A DNA stretch of 64,000 nt from Piliocolobus tephrosceles (lineage: Eukaryota > Chordata > Mammalia > Primates > Cercopithecidae). The DNA is taken from NCBI RefSeq assembly GCF_002776525.5, contig NC_045441.1:113145831-113209830 (forward strand), read 5' to 3'. Position 1 is the stretch's first letter. Each line of letters opens with the position of its first letter. Positions 1 to 11,195 of this stretch are shown one piece after another. The position numbers were made by a program, and so were the translations under genes. A model generated the notes under the pieces. The model worked only from the letters and a program-made list of their open reading frames with translations. It was not told the DNA's origin and made no database searches.

Positions 1-180
1 TTCTAGTAACTGTAGCCTCGGAAATGCTCTTTTCCCTCTCAGGAAAAAGGAGCAACAGTTTGGGTTTCATCTCATTCTGCACTCTTTTTTTTCCAAGTGA
101 CAAACAAGCGATTTCCAAGTGTTTTAAACTATAAGTGTACCCACCATTGTACCCTATTGACTTTAAAAATCTGCCCTTAT

Positions 181-501
181 TATTTATTTATTTATTTGTT
201 TGTTTGTTTATTTATTTATTTTTAGTTGAGTTTCCCTCTGTCGTCCAGGTTGGAGTGCAGTGGCATGATCTCGGCTCACTGTGACCTCTGCCTCCTGGGT
301 TCAAGTGATTCTCCTGCCTCAGCCTCCAAGTAGCTGGGATCACATGCATGCGCCCCTATGCCCAGCTAATTTTTGGGTTTTTGGTAGAGATGGGGTTTTG
401 CCCTGTTGGTCAGGCTGGTTTCGAACTCCTGATCTCAAGAGATCTACCCGCCTTGGCCTCCCAAAGTGCTATGATTACAGGCGTGAGCCACGGCGCCTGG
501 C
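181..501 (-). mobile_element. Alu (AluS-like), minus strand
   Basis: The plus strand reads a T-rich tail (TTTA/TTTG units, 181-222), then the typical reverse Alu order: 'GGAGTGCAGTGGC', 'GGCTCACTG', 'AGCTGGGATCAC', 'GATTACAGGCGTGAGCCAC', ending 'GGCGCCTGGCC'. It is full length. The impure TTTA tail suggests an old S-class copy. Confidence 0.95.
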
Positions 502-839
502 CCTGCCTATAATTTTTTTGTTGTTGTAAGTTCAACATCTAACTTTTATTTATTTTTATTTTTTAACTTTTTTTTGAACTTTTACATATTTAATTCCATT
601 AAACAAAGTAGTAAAAATGAATGAATTACAACAACATATCTCAGTATGTGTGAATCTTAGAGACAGTTGAATGAAAAGGGGGAGTCCTAGAAGAATCCTG
701 CCCATAATTTTTAAAAAGCCTGATATTCATTTGTACCAAACTCTTAATGACCATTAATGGCTTCCACTTCTGATTTTCCCAACAATGTCTGAATTTTAAA
801 ATGCACACACATACAGTTAAGATTACAAAGAAGATTCAC

Positions 840-1015
840 TAGTAAGTAGCAAATCTCTTAACCTCCCTGGATTTGGTGTCTTCATGTACAAAATGAGACA
901 ATATTACCTGCCCTACTGACCTAGCAAAAGTATGATGCAAATCAAATGAGAACATGCATATGAAAACCTGAAGTTCTACAGAAACCTATGTGGTATGGCT
1001 ATTACTTTTTTAACA
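840..1015 (+). repeat. MIR-like SINE fragment
   Basis: The order of weakly conserved MIR words is visible: 'TCTTAACCTCCCTGG', 'TTCATGTACAAAATGAGA', 'ACCTGCCCTACTGACCT', then 'ATGCAAATCAAATGAG'. It is strongly diverged, so the exact ends are uncertain. Confidence 0.55.
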
Positions 1016-1174
1016 GCCATCAAAGCCTTAAACTTACACATGGGATATTTAAGAGTGGAATCTCAGGCAGTAGCTATAGCTTGGGGAATACAGAGGCAGT
1101 CAAACCTCATTTCACCCAGAAGATTGCCTATATTATTTACATATGAATGCAACCTAGATATAATCTGATGCTGT

Positions 1175-1510
1175 GCTTTTAAAACATTTATTATTTATTA
1201 TTAGTTTTCCATTTGTAAACATTTGGGGGTACAAGTGCAGTTTTGTTACATGGATTTATTGAGTGGTAGTGAAGTCTGGGCTTCTAGTTTACCCATCACC
1301 TGAAAAGTGTACATTTCACCGGACAGTTCATTTCTTATCCCTCACTCTCCTCCACCCTTTTATCTTTTGGAGTCTCCAGTGTCTATTATTGTACTCTGTA
1401 TGTCCATGTTTACTCATCGTTTAGCTCCTACTTACCAGTAAAAACATTTGATATTTTACTTTCTGTTTCTGAGTTTTTCACTTAAGATAATGACCTCCTG
1501 TTCCATCTGT
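1175..1510 (-). mobile_element. L1 3' end, 5'-truncated, minus strand
   Basis: The plus strand resembles the reverse complement of an L1 3' region: a T/A-rich start, 'GGGGGTACAAGTGCAG', 'TTTGTTACATGGAT', and then degenerate forms of the run 'CCCATCACCTG' and 'TTCTGTTTCTGAG'. It is diverged and probably an L1M-age copy. It looks like the younger L1 tail at 49530-49838. Confidence 0.7.
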
Positions 1511-3616
1511 GAGATATGCTTTTAAAAATTAACAAGAGGAGTTTCCTTGCCTATAGATTTAAAGATGTTTATCCTTGTCATTAATTCATTCTGTCTCTGG
1601 TACGGCACAAAAGCAGCTCATTAGTAATGCTCCAGCTCCCCACAGTGGGCACCTTGCTTACATGCACTCTGGTAAGCGTCAGGGACTGACACGGGAGTGT
1701 TGAGGGAATCTCCTGAGTAGCCCTACCCTCTGCTTGGGAAACCATGATTCAGGTCGGAGGATCCTGTGTAGGCGCAAAGCACCCTGTGCCACACTGGGTC
1801 CTGGGAGGCTCCTTTTCAGTTCATCTTCTTTGTTCCTTTCTTTCTCCTTAATGTGACAACACCCCCGTGGCTCAAGCTTTCAGGTGTCCCAATTTGCACC
1901 CAGAGGCACTTTTTATCTGTGACTTTCCTCGCTGGGTAGTGCCCTTGCTTTTCTGATCCCCAAAACATAGCTGCTTTGTGATTCATTCAGCACCCTGCTC
2001 TCTGTGAGGTGACAGTGAACTAATTTGTTGAGAAACTGATTTGAAAACTGATTTGGAAGAAACTGACAGCAACCTCAGAAGGTGTGTGTGGCTTTTCACC
2101 AGAAACATCTGCCACTTACATACTTACTATAGATCAATAACCTATAAATACAAAATGTAAATGTTATGTCTTTATTCCCCTTTGATGACAATGCCTTAAT
2201 CAAAAGGAGAGCTGTTGGGGATTTCTGCCCTGATCACACCATGTGACTATATGACACCATTTTCAGGGAAGTTTCAAAGTGAGGGGAGTGAGGAGTTCTG
2301 CTCCCTTATGTCTTTGTCCAAAGAGGGAGTGGACACGGACTCAGCAGCGTCTTCAGTCTTGGTACTGCAGGGATGGCCCCTTCTCTGTCCCTGTTCATCG
2401 TGCCATTGACAGTTTTCAAAATTCTTTCATTTATATTATCTTATTTGAGCCTCTCCTTCCTGTCATGTCAGCTATGACCTGTTCAGCAGATATTATAATC
2501 GTACGAAATGAAAATGGAAGTTAACCTGAAAGGGAAATTAGTTTAAACCAAAATCTGTTTTCTTGTTGAAAGTCACAAGACAATTGCCCAGAAACAAACA
2601 AACAAACAAATAAAAACTTTAAAAACTGATCTTGTAAAACCTTTAATTTGAGTGTTAGACAATAAAAGTGTCAGATAAAGAGATTTATCTCTCAAGTATT
2701 AATATTAAGTGCCCAATGGCAAAATAGCATTTACAGTTCTGCTTTTGTTTTCCACCAAATCACCTAATAACATTTTCTAGCATTTAATTGGTAGAAATTC
2801 ACCCTTGGAGTAAAAGGTGAATGCTTAGTATCCTAAAGATTGGGGGAATGTGTTATAATTTAACAAACTAGGAAACCAACTACATATATTCAAATCTTAA
2901 TTTCCTCCAGAAAACGGCCTAGATCCATGTTAATCTTTAAACACTAAAACAATAACCCTTTAAGATTATAAAATCAAAATTCTCTCTGCTAAAACCTTAC
3001 CTTTGTCTATCTTAACCATATTGCAGAAAATTCCAGCGACTTTACCATGACTGGATGAGTCATAAATAAAGCCCATTAGGCCAGATACCTTAGAAATTAA
3101 ACACACATAATTTCAGGGACAAATATAAAAGCTGGACAAAATCAGAGCCTGCAAGCCCTTAACGTTGCTTCTTTGCCTGGCCTTGGAATTGAAATGATAT
3201 AAACCCATCCAAATAACTGTGGGGATGAAGTGTTACTGGGGCATGTTGCAAAATGGAAAAGGACCTTGGTTAAGAGGATCCCATTTGGAGAAGGAAAACT
3301 TCTGGATTCTTTTTCCGGAACACATACATATGACCTGGTATGTGGGTTTGTGCCCCTGATTAATTTCAATTAAATAATTTCTGATAACCATTTACAGACT
3401 CATTGTCTTCAAAATAACATCCTGCATGGCAAAATATGTTTTTCTTTAAAAATATTTTTATGTTTTTGCATATGGTTACAGAGTGTGGTTTTTGAGCATT
3501 GGTTTATTCAGCGTTTGTGTCACTCTAAGAAAATAGAAAATAGTATCTAAGGAGTATATGAGCTCAGTACCAGACCTATTATACTGAACTCGCACTCTAA
3601 TCCTAATCCCTGGTGG

Positions 3617-3917
3617 GTTTTTTGTTTTTTGTTTTTGAGGCAGAGTCTCGCCCTGTCATCCAGGCTGGAGTACAATGGTGTGATCTCAGCTCACTGCAAC
3701 CTCCACCTCCTGGATTCAAACGATTCTCCTGCCTCAGCCTCTGAGTAGCTGGGATTACAGGCACCCACCACGCCTGGCTAATTTTTTTGTTTGATTTTTA
3801 GTAGAGACGGGGTTTCACCATGTTGACCATGCTGGTCTCAAACTCTTGACCTTGTGATCCACCCGCCTCGGCCTCCCAAAGTGCTGGGATTACAGGCGTG
3901 AGCCACCGCGCCTGGCC
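3617..3917 (-). mobile_element. Alu, minus strand, just upstream of a HYAL4 exon
   Basis: This is a full reverse Alu ('GAGGCAGAGTCTCGCCCTG' to 'GAGCCACCGCGCCTGGCC'). Short direct repeats flank it (CCTGGTGGG on the left, CCCGGTGGG on the right). Its 5' end lies about 56 bp before the acceptor of the 90-bp HYAL4 exon, so the intronic context of that exon is partly Alu. Confidence 0.95.
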
Positions 3918-3973
3918 CCCGGTGGGTTGTTTTATATTCAAATTAATAATGAACTCTACTCTCTTCAATCTAG

Positions 3974-4063
3974 CAAGATCTAGTCAGCACCATAGGAGAA
4001 AGTGCTGCCTTGGGAGCTGCAGGCATTGTTATTTGGGGAGACATGAATTTAACTTCATCCAAG
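3974..4063 (+). CDS. HYAL4: HYAL4 penultimate coding exon (30 codons)
   Basis: This exon of 90 bp is bounded by an acceptor (CTAG at 3970-3973) and a strong donor (GTAAGT at 4064-4069). It is open in frame 0 on both sides and encodes 30 residues, starting QDLV and ending TSSK, with the core GESAALGAAGIVIWGD. In GH56 hyaluronidases this conserved G-x-V-I-W-G segment forms the last strand of the TIM barrel, close to the substrate cleft. SPAM1 has an equivalent 90-bp exon, as I recall. An N-linked glycosylation sequon (NLT) lies near its end. The product is the membrane-associated HYAL4, reported to act on chondroitin sulfate more than on hyaluronan. The exon has no stop codon or frameshift. The assignment to HYAL4 rather than SPAM1 or HYALP1 rests on the match of this exon and the next to the HYAL4 sequence I remember. 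Confidence 0.93.
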
Positions 4064-4244
4064 GTAAGTCAGTATCTTGAAGGTATATTTAATGTTTTTT
4101 TTTAAAGTATTTCTCTGCTTTCTTGGAGAACTTACTCTAATAAAGCTCTCATGACTTCCATAGCAAACCAGCTTTAGAATAAATATTCCAAATCAGTGCC
4201 TGATACATAGAAAAGGCTAAAAAATATTGTTAACTTTTATAAAG

Positions 4245-4450
4245 ATAGTAATCATAACACTGACATTTAATGAATATTTATGATACACTAAGGTTGTGCT
4301 AAGAGATTTTTTGAGTCGAATTTGCTCACTTCCTGATCATATGAGGTAGTGACCATCGTCCTCATTTACAGATGGTGAAACTAGAGAGGAAACCAACTAG
4401 GTTAACAGCTATTTAGGATAGTTAGTGGTAGAGCTGGCATTAGCCACAGT
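4245..4450 (-). repeat. MIR SINE, minus strand
   Basis: This reads as a reverse MIR: 'GACATTTAATGAATATTTATGATACACTA'-type text (long run, key words only), then 'GTGCTAAGAGATT', 'TATGAGGTAGTGACCATC', 'CATTTACAGATGGTGAAAC', and 'AGTTAGTGGTAGAGCTGGC'. The order matches the family. Confidence 0.75.
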
Positions 4451-4611
4451 TTGATGATGGACACCTTGCATTTTAACGACTATAGAAAATGTGTTATATA
4501 CTATTTTGAGAGGTAGAAACAGGTGGTAACTTTTTAATTCTCCACAATGAAGTTATTTTTTTCTCTACAGAGAAATCAGCTAAAAATTAACAGCATTTAA
4601 AATAAGGTTTA

Positions 4612-4911
4612 TGGCTGGGCACGGTGTCTCAGATCTGTAATTCCTGCACTTTGGGAGGTGGGATCACTTCAGGCCAGGAGTTCGAGACCAGCCTGACTGA
4701 CATGGAGAAAGCCAATTTCTACTAGAAATATAAAAATTAGGCGAGTGTGATGGCATATGCCTGTAATCCCAGTTGCTTGGGAGGCTGAGGCAGGAGAATG
4801 GCTTGAAGCCGGGAGGCAGAGGTTGCAGTGAGCCAAGATGATGCCATCGCACTTGAGCCTGGATGAAAGAGTGAGACTCCATTTCAAAAAAAAAAAAAGA
4901 AAAATAAAAAG
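4612..4911 (+). mobile_element. Alu, plus strand, in the HYAL4 last intron
   Basis: It begins 'GGCTGGGCACGGTGTCTCAG' and runs through 'TTTGGGAGGTGGGATCACTT', 'GCCTGTAATCCCAG' and 'GAGACTCCATTTC' into an A-rich tail at about 4886-4911. A small deletion lies in the left arm after 'TTTGGGAGG'. It is AluS-like and moderately diverged. Confidence 0.95.
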
Positions 4912-5985
4912 ATTTATATGGCTCTTCAAATTTCTCTCAGCTGAGATATATTTTTTACTTCAGGAAAGATTCTTAGTTTTCCCCAATCCACATTAATTAC
5001 AATTTCTTCCATATTTCCAGATGTGGTTTGTTTATATTTCTATAGTGTAACGCATTTTACCTTGAATACTGGTACCCTTGACACTTTTTGCTAAATTGAG
5101 GTTTTTGCAAGTCCATGATGATCTGATATTATTCTTAGAATTTCACAGTCTCAATTTGTTGCTACTGAGATAATGTTCATGAAACTGTTTATGCCTATGC
5201 CCACATATGAGAATTAGGAAGAAACTCAGAGGATTAATTCCTGACTTTCCAGGTGTGCTATTTCCACCCCAGCCCCTTGGTGGCTCATCAGAAGAGCTTC
5301 ATCAGGAAGGTGGGTGCACACAGGTGGCCTCTGTTTAGAACAGGTAATAGGAACCATATACACAAAAGTTACCTAGTCAGCCATATAGACTTTTCTGTGT
5401 TTGAATTGTATTAGAAGTACAGAACCCAAGACAGTTGATGGAAATTAACAGGAAAGTCCAGAAGGCTATAATACTCAGTAGAATGGTGGAATAAGATGAT
5501 TTAACAGTAAATGATGGACTGTGATTCAAGCTGTAACACAACCACGGAAGGCCCTACATACTTGAATGGTAGCCTGAGGGCAGCAGTTCTGGTACATTCC
5601 TAATTTGGGTTTGTTCCTTTTCCTTTTATACTCATTAACTTGGAAGCTAGAAGGAAGAAAAAAAGAATGTAAATTGGAGAAAGGCAAGGTCCCATGTGCT
5701 GATTCTGGGGGCCATTTGCAAGTTCAGTTGCTTAACCTGACTGTAACATAGTATCCATCTCCCTCCCCTCAGACCTCTCCCCTTTCTGATTTGGGATCCT
5801 TGTTATAGTGCCCAGGAGCCTACAAGTTCAACAACTGGAACCAAGCCATTATGTTTTAATCAAGACCAAAGAACTGTTCTAGAAGCTCTAATTCTATCAG
5901 TACCAGCGAGAAACACTAAAATTGATTTCTTTCTACATTTCTATCAGGGAGAAACACTAAAATCAATTTCTTTCCACATTTCTAG

Positions 5986-6387
5986 GCCAACTGTACAAAG
6001 GTGAAGCAGTTTGTGAGTTCTGATTTAGGGAGCTACATAGCCAATGTGACCAGAGCTGCTGAGGTATGCAGCTTTCACCTCTGCAGGAACAATGGGAGGT
6101 GCATAAGGAAGATGTGGAACTCACCCACTTACCTTCACTTGAACCCCGCAAGTTACCACATAGAGGCCTCTGAGGATGGGGAATTTACTGTGAAAGGAAG
6201 AGCGTCTGATACAGACCTGGCAGTGATGGCAGATACATTTTCCTGTCATTGTTATCAGGGATATGAAGGAGCTGATTGCAGAGAAGTAAAGATGGCTGAT
6301 GGCTGTTCTGGGGTTTCCCCTTCTCCTGGTTCACTAATGACACTTTGTCCACTGCTTTTAGCAAGTTATCAAAGCATTCATATTTGA
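5986..6387 (+). CDS. HYAL4: HYAL4 last coding exon: EGF-like module and C-terminal tail
   Basis: The exon starts after CTAG (5982-5985) with codon GCC, in frame with the previous exon. It gives 133 residues and ends at TGA 6385-6387. With the 30 residues before it, this is about the last third of a protein of about 480 residues. Visible parts, numbered from the exon start: sequons NCT (residue 2) and NVT (residue 20); a cysteine-rich EGF-like module (VCSFHLCRNNGRC at about 27-39, and FSCHCYQGYEGADC at about 92-105) split by the hyaluronidase-typical insert with YLHLNP; and a hydrophobic end (LMTLCPLLLASY, about residues 117-128) of the kind replaced by a GPI anchor or holding the protein in the membrane. 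The insert-containing EGF-like module is typical of mammalian hyaluronidases. There is no stop codon or frameshift, so the gene looks intact here. A proline in the hydrophobic tail, where I remember leucine in human, is a difference to confirm. Confidence 0.95.
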   Translation, partial: ANCTKVKQFVSSDLGSYIANVTRAAEVCSFHLCRNNGRCIRKMWNSPTYLHLNPASYHIEASEDGEFTVKGRASDTDLAVMADTFSCHCYQGYEGADCREVKMADGCSGVSPSPGSLMTLCPLLLASYQSIHI

Positions 6388-7244
6388 GACAATTGAGTTT
6401 AAAGGAAATTTTGTGGTCTCTAGCGTAGTCATTTAAAGAAGGATGTAACTTATGACAATTTTTTTCTCTTATGAATTCTATTGAGAGGTGTTATAAGTAG
6501 ACATTATGTATGTCACTTAACATAAACAGAAACGTATTATTTTATTTGCCTCCAATCTGGCTAGGAAATCAGATCTGGAGTAAAGTCAATGTACACTTCC
6601 CCTTTATTGGAATATTTAAGTTGCATTTAAACTAAAACTAGTATAGTTTAGTCTTTACATGAATGTACATACATAAAATTATATATAAAATATTAAATTA
6701 TTCATTTCAAAGACTTTTTTTCAAGTTGGCAATTTATTTAAGGACACATTACTAAGTAATCATCTGATTTAACAGAAGGGGTCACCTGGTCAACTGGTCC
6801 ACTGAAGAGGACTAACTGCAGTTTCTATTCTAGCCTCGGGTTCACACTAGGTTTCTATTTCCCACCTGGACTCATTGAGTGCAGAACCATTCCTGGCATG
6901 GCTTCTCATGAGGGGCCAGAGACTGAGGTAAGGGGGAGTCACTCCCAACTTGCAAAGCACCAATTCTAAGATGGCACTTTGAGTCCTTCCTTCACAGACC
7001 GTGGCAGTCTGAATACTGTGAAGGCTTTGTGATAATATTCATGTTGACCTACGCTGACACTGCTGTAGATCTGGAAGCTGGAGCCATATTAGTAAAAATG
7101 CAGTTGGTGACTTTTGCAAGCAAAAATCATTATGTAGAAAAAGTGACATTTAAGGGGCCCAGAAGTGCTGTTGAAAAGGAGGCCTATGCAAAATGTTAGA
7201 TATTTTTGCTTTCCCCTTCCCATATATGACTTTTGAATAGTGAA
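6388..7244 (+). other. HYAL4: Probable HYAL4 3' UTR and flank
   Basis: This sequence follows the HYAL4 stop codon. The nearest candidate poly(A) signal is ATTAAA at 6692-6697 in an AT-rich patch; AATAAA is also present at 7772-7777. The sequence alone does not show which is used. No repeat was recognised between 6388 and 7244. Confidence 0.4.
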
Positions 7245-7420
7245 TTCAGAGTCATTTGGCATCTAATTTGAATCATGGTTTCACTACGTATCTGATTGTG
7301 TGACCTTGGGAAAGTTACCTACAGTCCCTGTTTTGTTATCTGAAAATCAGTAATATAACTCCTACCTCAATTAATTATTCTGAGGAGTAAATGGAATAAC
7401 ATACCCCTTACATACTTGGA
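7245..7420 (+). repeat. MIR SINE, plus strand
   Basis: Words in MIR order: 'GAATCATGGTTTCACTAC', 'GTGTGACCTTGGGAAAGTTA', 'TCTGAAAATCAGTAATA', 'CTCCTACCTCA', 'GGAGTAAATGGAATAA'. It is diverged but clear. Confidence 0.8.
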
Positions 7421-7442
7421 CTCTGCTGTTGATCCTCAACTG

Positions 7443-7583
7443 ATTTTATTTTATTTTATTTTTTTGTAGTGATGGGGCCTTGTTTTGTTATTCAGGCCAG
7501 TCTCAGACTTCTAGGCTCAAGAGATCCTCTTGCTCAGCCTCCCAAGTTCCGGGATTGTAGGTGTGAGCCACTGCACCCAGCCT
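7443..7583 (-). mobile_element. Alu right-arm-like fragment or monomer, minus strand
   Basis: After a T-rich start it reads 'GTAGTGATGGGGCC', 'CTCAGCCTCCCAAG', 'GTGAGCCACTGCACCCAGCC' with only one Alu arm present. It is old (AluJ or monomer age). Confidence 0.75.
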
Positions 7584-7584
7584 C

Positions 7585-10500
7585 AACCAACTCTTGACTA
7601 CCAAAGTAACGGAAAAGTGCAGGATAAAATAGGGTCTTGGGCAATTTTCACTTCTTGATGCTATGTTCTGTTTAAAATCACTTATACACATTGTGTTGTT
7701 CTCTTGAGAGTCATGCTTAATTGATAGGACTTCCTTCTTCTGGAGACAATCTACTTGAAAGGTAAACTCAAAATAAATATGACGCTGCTGTAGAAGGAAT
7801 TATAGTTGATTCAACCTCCTTCTTCACCTCTGTTTTTCTGTGAAACATTTGAAATCCAGGTGCGTTCTTTTCAACTCTGAGTCTCTGCTCAGACCTCAGT
7901 AGGTCTTCAACAAGTATCATTAAATGAAGGAATTAACGAGTGATTCAGAAACCTGAATCGGTAGAACCTATAAATACGTTGTAATTTTTTTTTAACTCTG
8001 CACATCAAAAGTGAGTTATTGCAAAGTTCTCCGCAAGCATTACTGTTCTATTTTTATCCTAACAGATTAGCTTGTACAATCATATATCCTCATTCCCCTG
8101 TGAAGAATTGAGACCTGGAGAGAATAAATCTCTTGACAAATTCAAATGGCGAGTTTGTAAAAGAGCCCAGTTTGTTATCCCAGTTGCTGAGTTTTCTTTC
8201 TATCATAACTTTGTCTTCCTCTTCTTGCAACTGAATCCAAATATACTTGTTCTAATTTTAAGCATAAATTTAATGCATTTAAACATTTTTCTTAATTTAG
8301 TCTGCTACTACTGGTTATGTTCAGTCATTTCTCACATTTTGCAGCTGTAGATTACCTATGTATTTAATTTGGTTCACTGCTCCTGGATAGGAAATCTACC
8401 TCCTACTCTGCTTGATGACCTCGGCTTCTTGAGATCATTGTAAATTTCCTTTATAGAAACAGCAAGATACCAGTCACTGTAATCTTTGGTGCTCTCCCTT
8501 ATAAAAGGGAGATAATTAATAATAATAATAATAAATAATGTTTGTCCTTTTATACAGATTTAATGATATAAGCTAGGTAACATAGCACAAAAGCTGGCAT
8601 GTAAAACATTCTAGGAAATGTTAGCTGTTATTATGAAGTACTTTCAATACTGGTTCTCATAAAAGCTGTGATAGGTAATATTTCTATTTTGAAGTACAAG
8701 AAATTATGTGTGACTCAGAATAGTGAAATGACTTACTTAATATCACACAGAAGTTCCCAGGCTTTAAACCTTTACTTTTGAAACTTCAACTAGTTTTCTT
8801 TCCATCAGATCTCAGCAGAAACTATAGAAGACTTATTTGTACTTTTTAAAAACTAATTTACAGAGAAATATAATTCACAAATATAGTGATTCTGATATCA
8901 GGCAGTCAGTGCTTTTTTTGACCCTGTGGAAGAAAAACTGTTAAATTAACTGGTCTACTAGCAATGCACCCATCTGACATACTCTAAGTGTGTAAATTTT
9001 ATTTATTCATAAAGAAACCAGGGCCTTTTAGGAAAATGTCTGATTCCAGGCCTATCTAAGACAGGAATTGCTCAAGATGAGTCTGGAATCTCTTGTTATA
9101 ACATAAAACAAAGAAGCTATCAAGGATTACTAGGATTGTATCAAAAGCACCCTTGACTCAACTTAAACAGCCTCCCACTGTCAAACATGTGAAATTTGAA
9201 AATCACTGAAGAAATATTAACTGCAACGGGTTGAAATACATCAGATATATTTAAATCCATGCAGTCAAAATGATACTAAAAAAAAAACCCAAAATTTTTC
9301 ATTGTCCACTTTTGAACAACTCATGACTCTGAAAACTGATAATCAATCATTTATTCTGCATTTCCTACATAATCTATACCTGAGCGTAACCAAATAGTGA
9401 AGGAGAGTAAGTTTCTTTTTATTCAAGCCAATAAATGGGGAAAGTATGATGTAATTAGAATAGAACAATTTTGTAACTTCTAATTAATGGATAGAGGCAT
9501 TGATCCTCAATAGTTGCTAAAATCACAAAAAAAGAGTCAACCAGACAATTATATACCACCTAGTTGAAGTATGAAACATTAACTAAGAATAATCCTTCCA
9601 GAAATCAAGCTGAAATTTGATCAGACCTTTAAAATATGGCTACTTCCAATGTTTTCAGTATGGTTTGGGAAAAAAAAAACTATCTACTAACTCAAGAAAC
9701 ATAAAGAATAAGGGAAAATGCTAAACAAGAAGTTAGAGATGACATCATCAAAATTTAGATCCTAGGGAATTCCACAGGACAAACAACTTGAATTTATCAA
9801 CAAAAAGGAAAAAAAAAAAAATGGAGAAGGAATCCATATGTATGTCAACATGGAGCTTGCTAAATTATAGTACATCTGCATATTGGGATAGTATTCAATT
9901 TTACAAAGAAATGAGGAATAACATCTATATGCTGATCTCAAAAGATGTCTAAAAATTATCTTGTTTAGACTTTATTTTGACTGCCTTCTAATCATATTGA
10001 GAAAAACTCATGATCTCAGATATTAGGAATGTATTTTCGGTCACAATTTAGAAAGACTTCCTGGAGATAGCTAAACTAAAGTTTCTTAAGCATGTACTGG
10101 GCCTGAAATTCTAAGGATCTTATGAATGTACTGAGTTTGAAATTCTATTACAGATAAAAAGCCATAAATGATTCAAGGAAATGATAATTTCATCAAATAA
10201 AGGAAACCAGGAAATGCCATTTGAAGCCACACACGACAAATATAAAATAATATATGGTGCTGTCATAGTTTTTGAGATTTTGCTTATTCTAAACCTTGAA
10301 CAACAGATCTGTTACACTATTATAATTATAAACTTATATAATAAAGAATTAATAACTGGAAAAAATAATTTTGTACGAAAGTGAATGTTAGTATTATGGT
10401 TTTTGTTCCTACCAGAGAACTAAATACATACAGACACTGTCACTTTTGTATTTAATGCCAATCTTAAGAACTTGGAAAAATTTGAATGTTACTGAAAATT

Positions 10501-10690
10501 CATATATGAACTAGACACTTTGTTCCCTTCTGAGGGCCCAGGAGCTATCAATCTTTTATTTCTAGTATCACTTTAATTGTACAAACTTAAAATGGGGGAT
10601 TTTGCTCTCTGTTTCTGGAAAATAAAAGTTCTTGGGTTATCATTGGGACTACTTAGTGCATTCTGCATTATGTTCCACTAAGACACCTAG
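7585..10690. other. AT-rich stretch without a recognisable gene
   Basis: There are no open frames with family resemblance. A short (AAT)n run lies at about 8515-8537. The part 9780-9960 has words reminiscent of the 3' part of an ancient L1 ('GGGATAGTATTCAATTTTAC', 'CAAAGAAATGAGGAATAACA'), but it is too diverged to call firmly. The rest shows nothing recognisable. Confidence 0.5.
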
Positions 10691-11186
10691 TATAGTGGTT
10701 AATTGTATGTGTCAACTTGACTGAGCCATAGACTGTGTTTATTCTGAGTGTGTCTATGAGGGCATTTTGGAATGAGGTTAACATTTGAACCAGAAGACTG
10801 AGTAAAGCACATTGTCCTCCCCAGTGTGGTGGGCCTCATCCAATCTGTTGAAGGCCCAAATAAAGGCAGTGTAAGGGAGACTTATGCTCTGTGTTTGAGC
10901 TGGGACGTTGGTCTTTTCCTGTTTTCAGACTCAGACACAAACTGAAATTATGCCATCAGCCCACCTCATCCTCAGTCCTGTAGAGTCAGACTTGAACTAT
11001 ATAATCGAGTCTCCTGAACCTCCAGCTTTCCAACTACAGACCTTGGAACTTCTCAGCCTCCATAACTGTGAACCAATTTATTAGAGTAAATTTCTCTCTC
11101 TCTCTCTTTCTTTCTCTCTGATAAACACACACACACATGCACACATCATATTGGTTTTGTTTCTCTGGAGAATGCAGACTAATCCA
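10691..11186 (+). mobile_element. MLT2-like (ERVL) LTR, plus strand
   Basis: It begins 'GTGGTTAATTGTATGTGTCA' with 'ACTTGACTGAGCC', continues through 'GGGCCTCATCCAATCTGTTG', 'GAGCTGGGACGTTGGTCTTT' and 'TCAGCCTCCATAACTGTGAA', and ends 'TTTCTCTGGAGAATGCAGAC' 'TAATCCA'. This is the pattern of an MLT2-type LTR of the HERV-L group. Near its 3' end it has grown a (CT)n run (11094-11120) and an (AC)n run (11127-11144). The family name is from memory. Confidence 0.75.
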
Positions 11187-11195
11187 CCAAGAAAA

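Larger units (their letters stand above)
1..3973 (+). other. HYAL4: HYAL4 intron upstream of the penultimate coding exon (partial)
   Basis: This stretch precedes the 90-bp HYAL4 exon and ends in a good acceptor (pyrimidine-rich, then CTAG at 3970-3973). I found no match to the large first coding exon of the family (signal peptide and most of the GH56 barrel), so that exon must lie before base 1. Inside are an Alu at 181-501, a MIR-like stretch at about 840-1015, an L1 tail at about 1175-1510, and an Alu at 3617-3917. The 2.1 kb at 1511-3616 holds no repeat or gene that I recognise. Confidence 0.8.
4064..5985 (+). other. HYAL4: HYAL4 last intron
   Basis: This is a GT-AG intron with donor GTAAGT at 4064 and acceptor CTAG at 5982-5985. 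It contains a MIR-like fragment (about 4245-4450) and an Alu (4612-4911). Just before the acceptor a block of about 36 bp is present twice (5908-5943 and 5949-5984). The stretch 4912-5900 holds nothing else that I recognise. Confidence 0.9.

Noticed and set aside
281..529. Open frame of 82 codons
   Set aside because: It lies within an Alu read in antisense. The translated pattern is the usual Alu shadow. The same applies to frames at 4664-4929, 17598-17831, 19953-20150, 23122-23438, 30259-30687, 31153-31344, 34796-35282, 36390-36957, 38684-39035, 54898-55164, 58874-59191 and 61137-61406.
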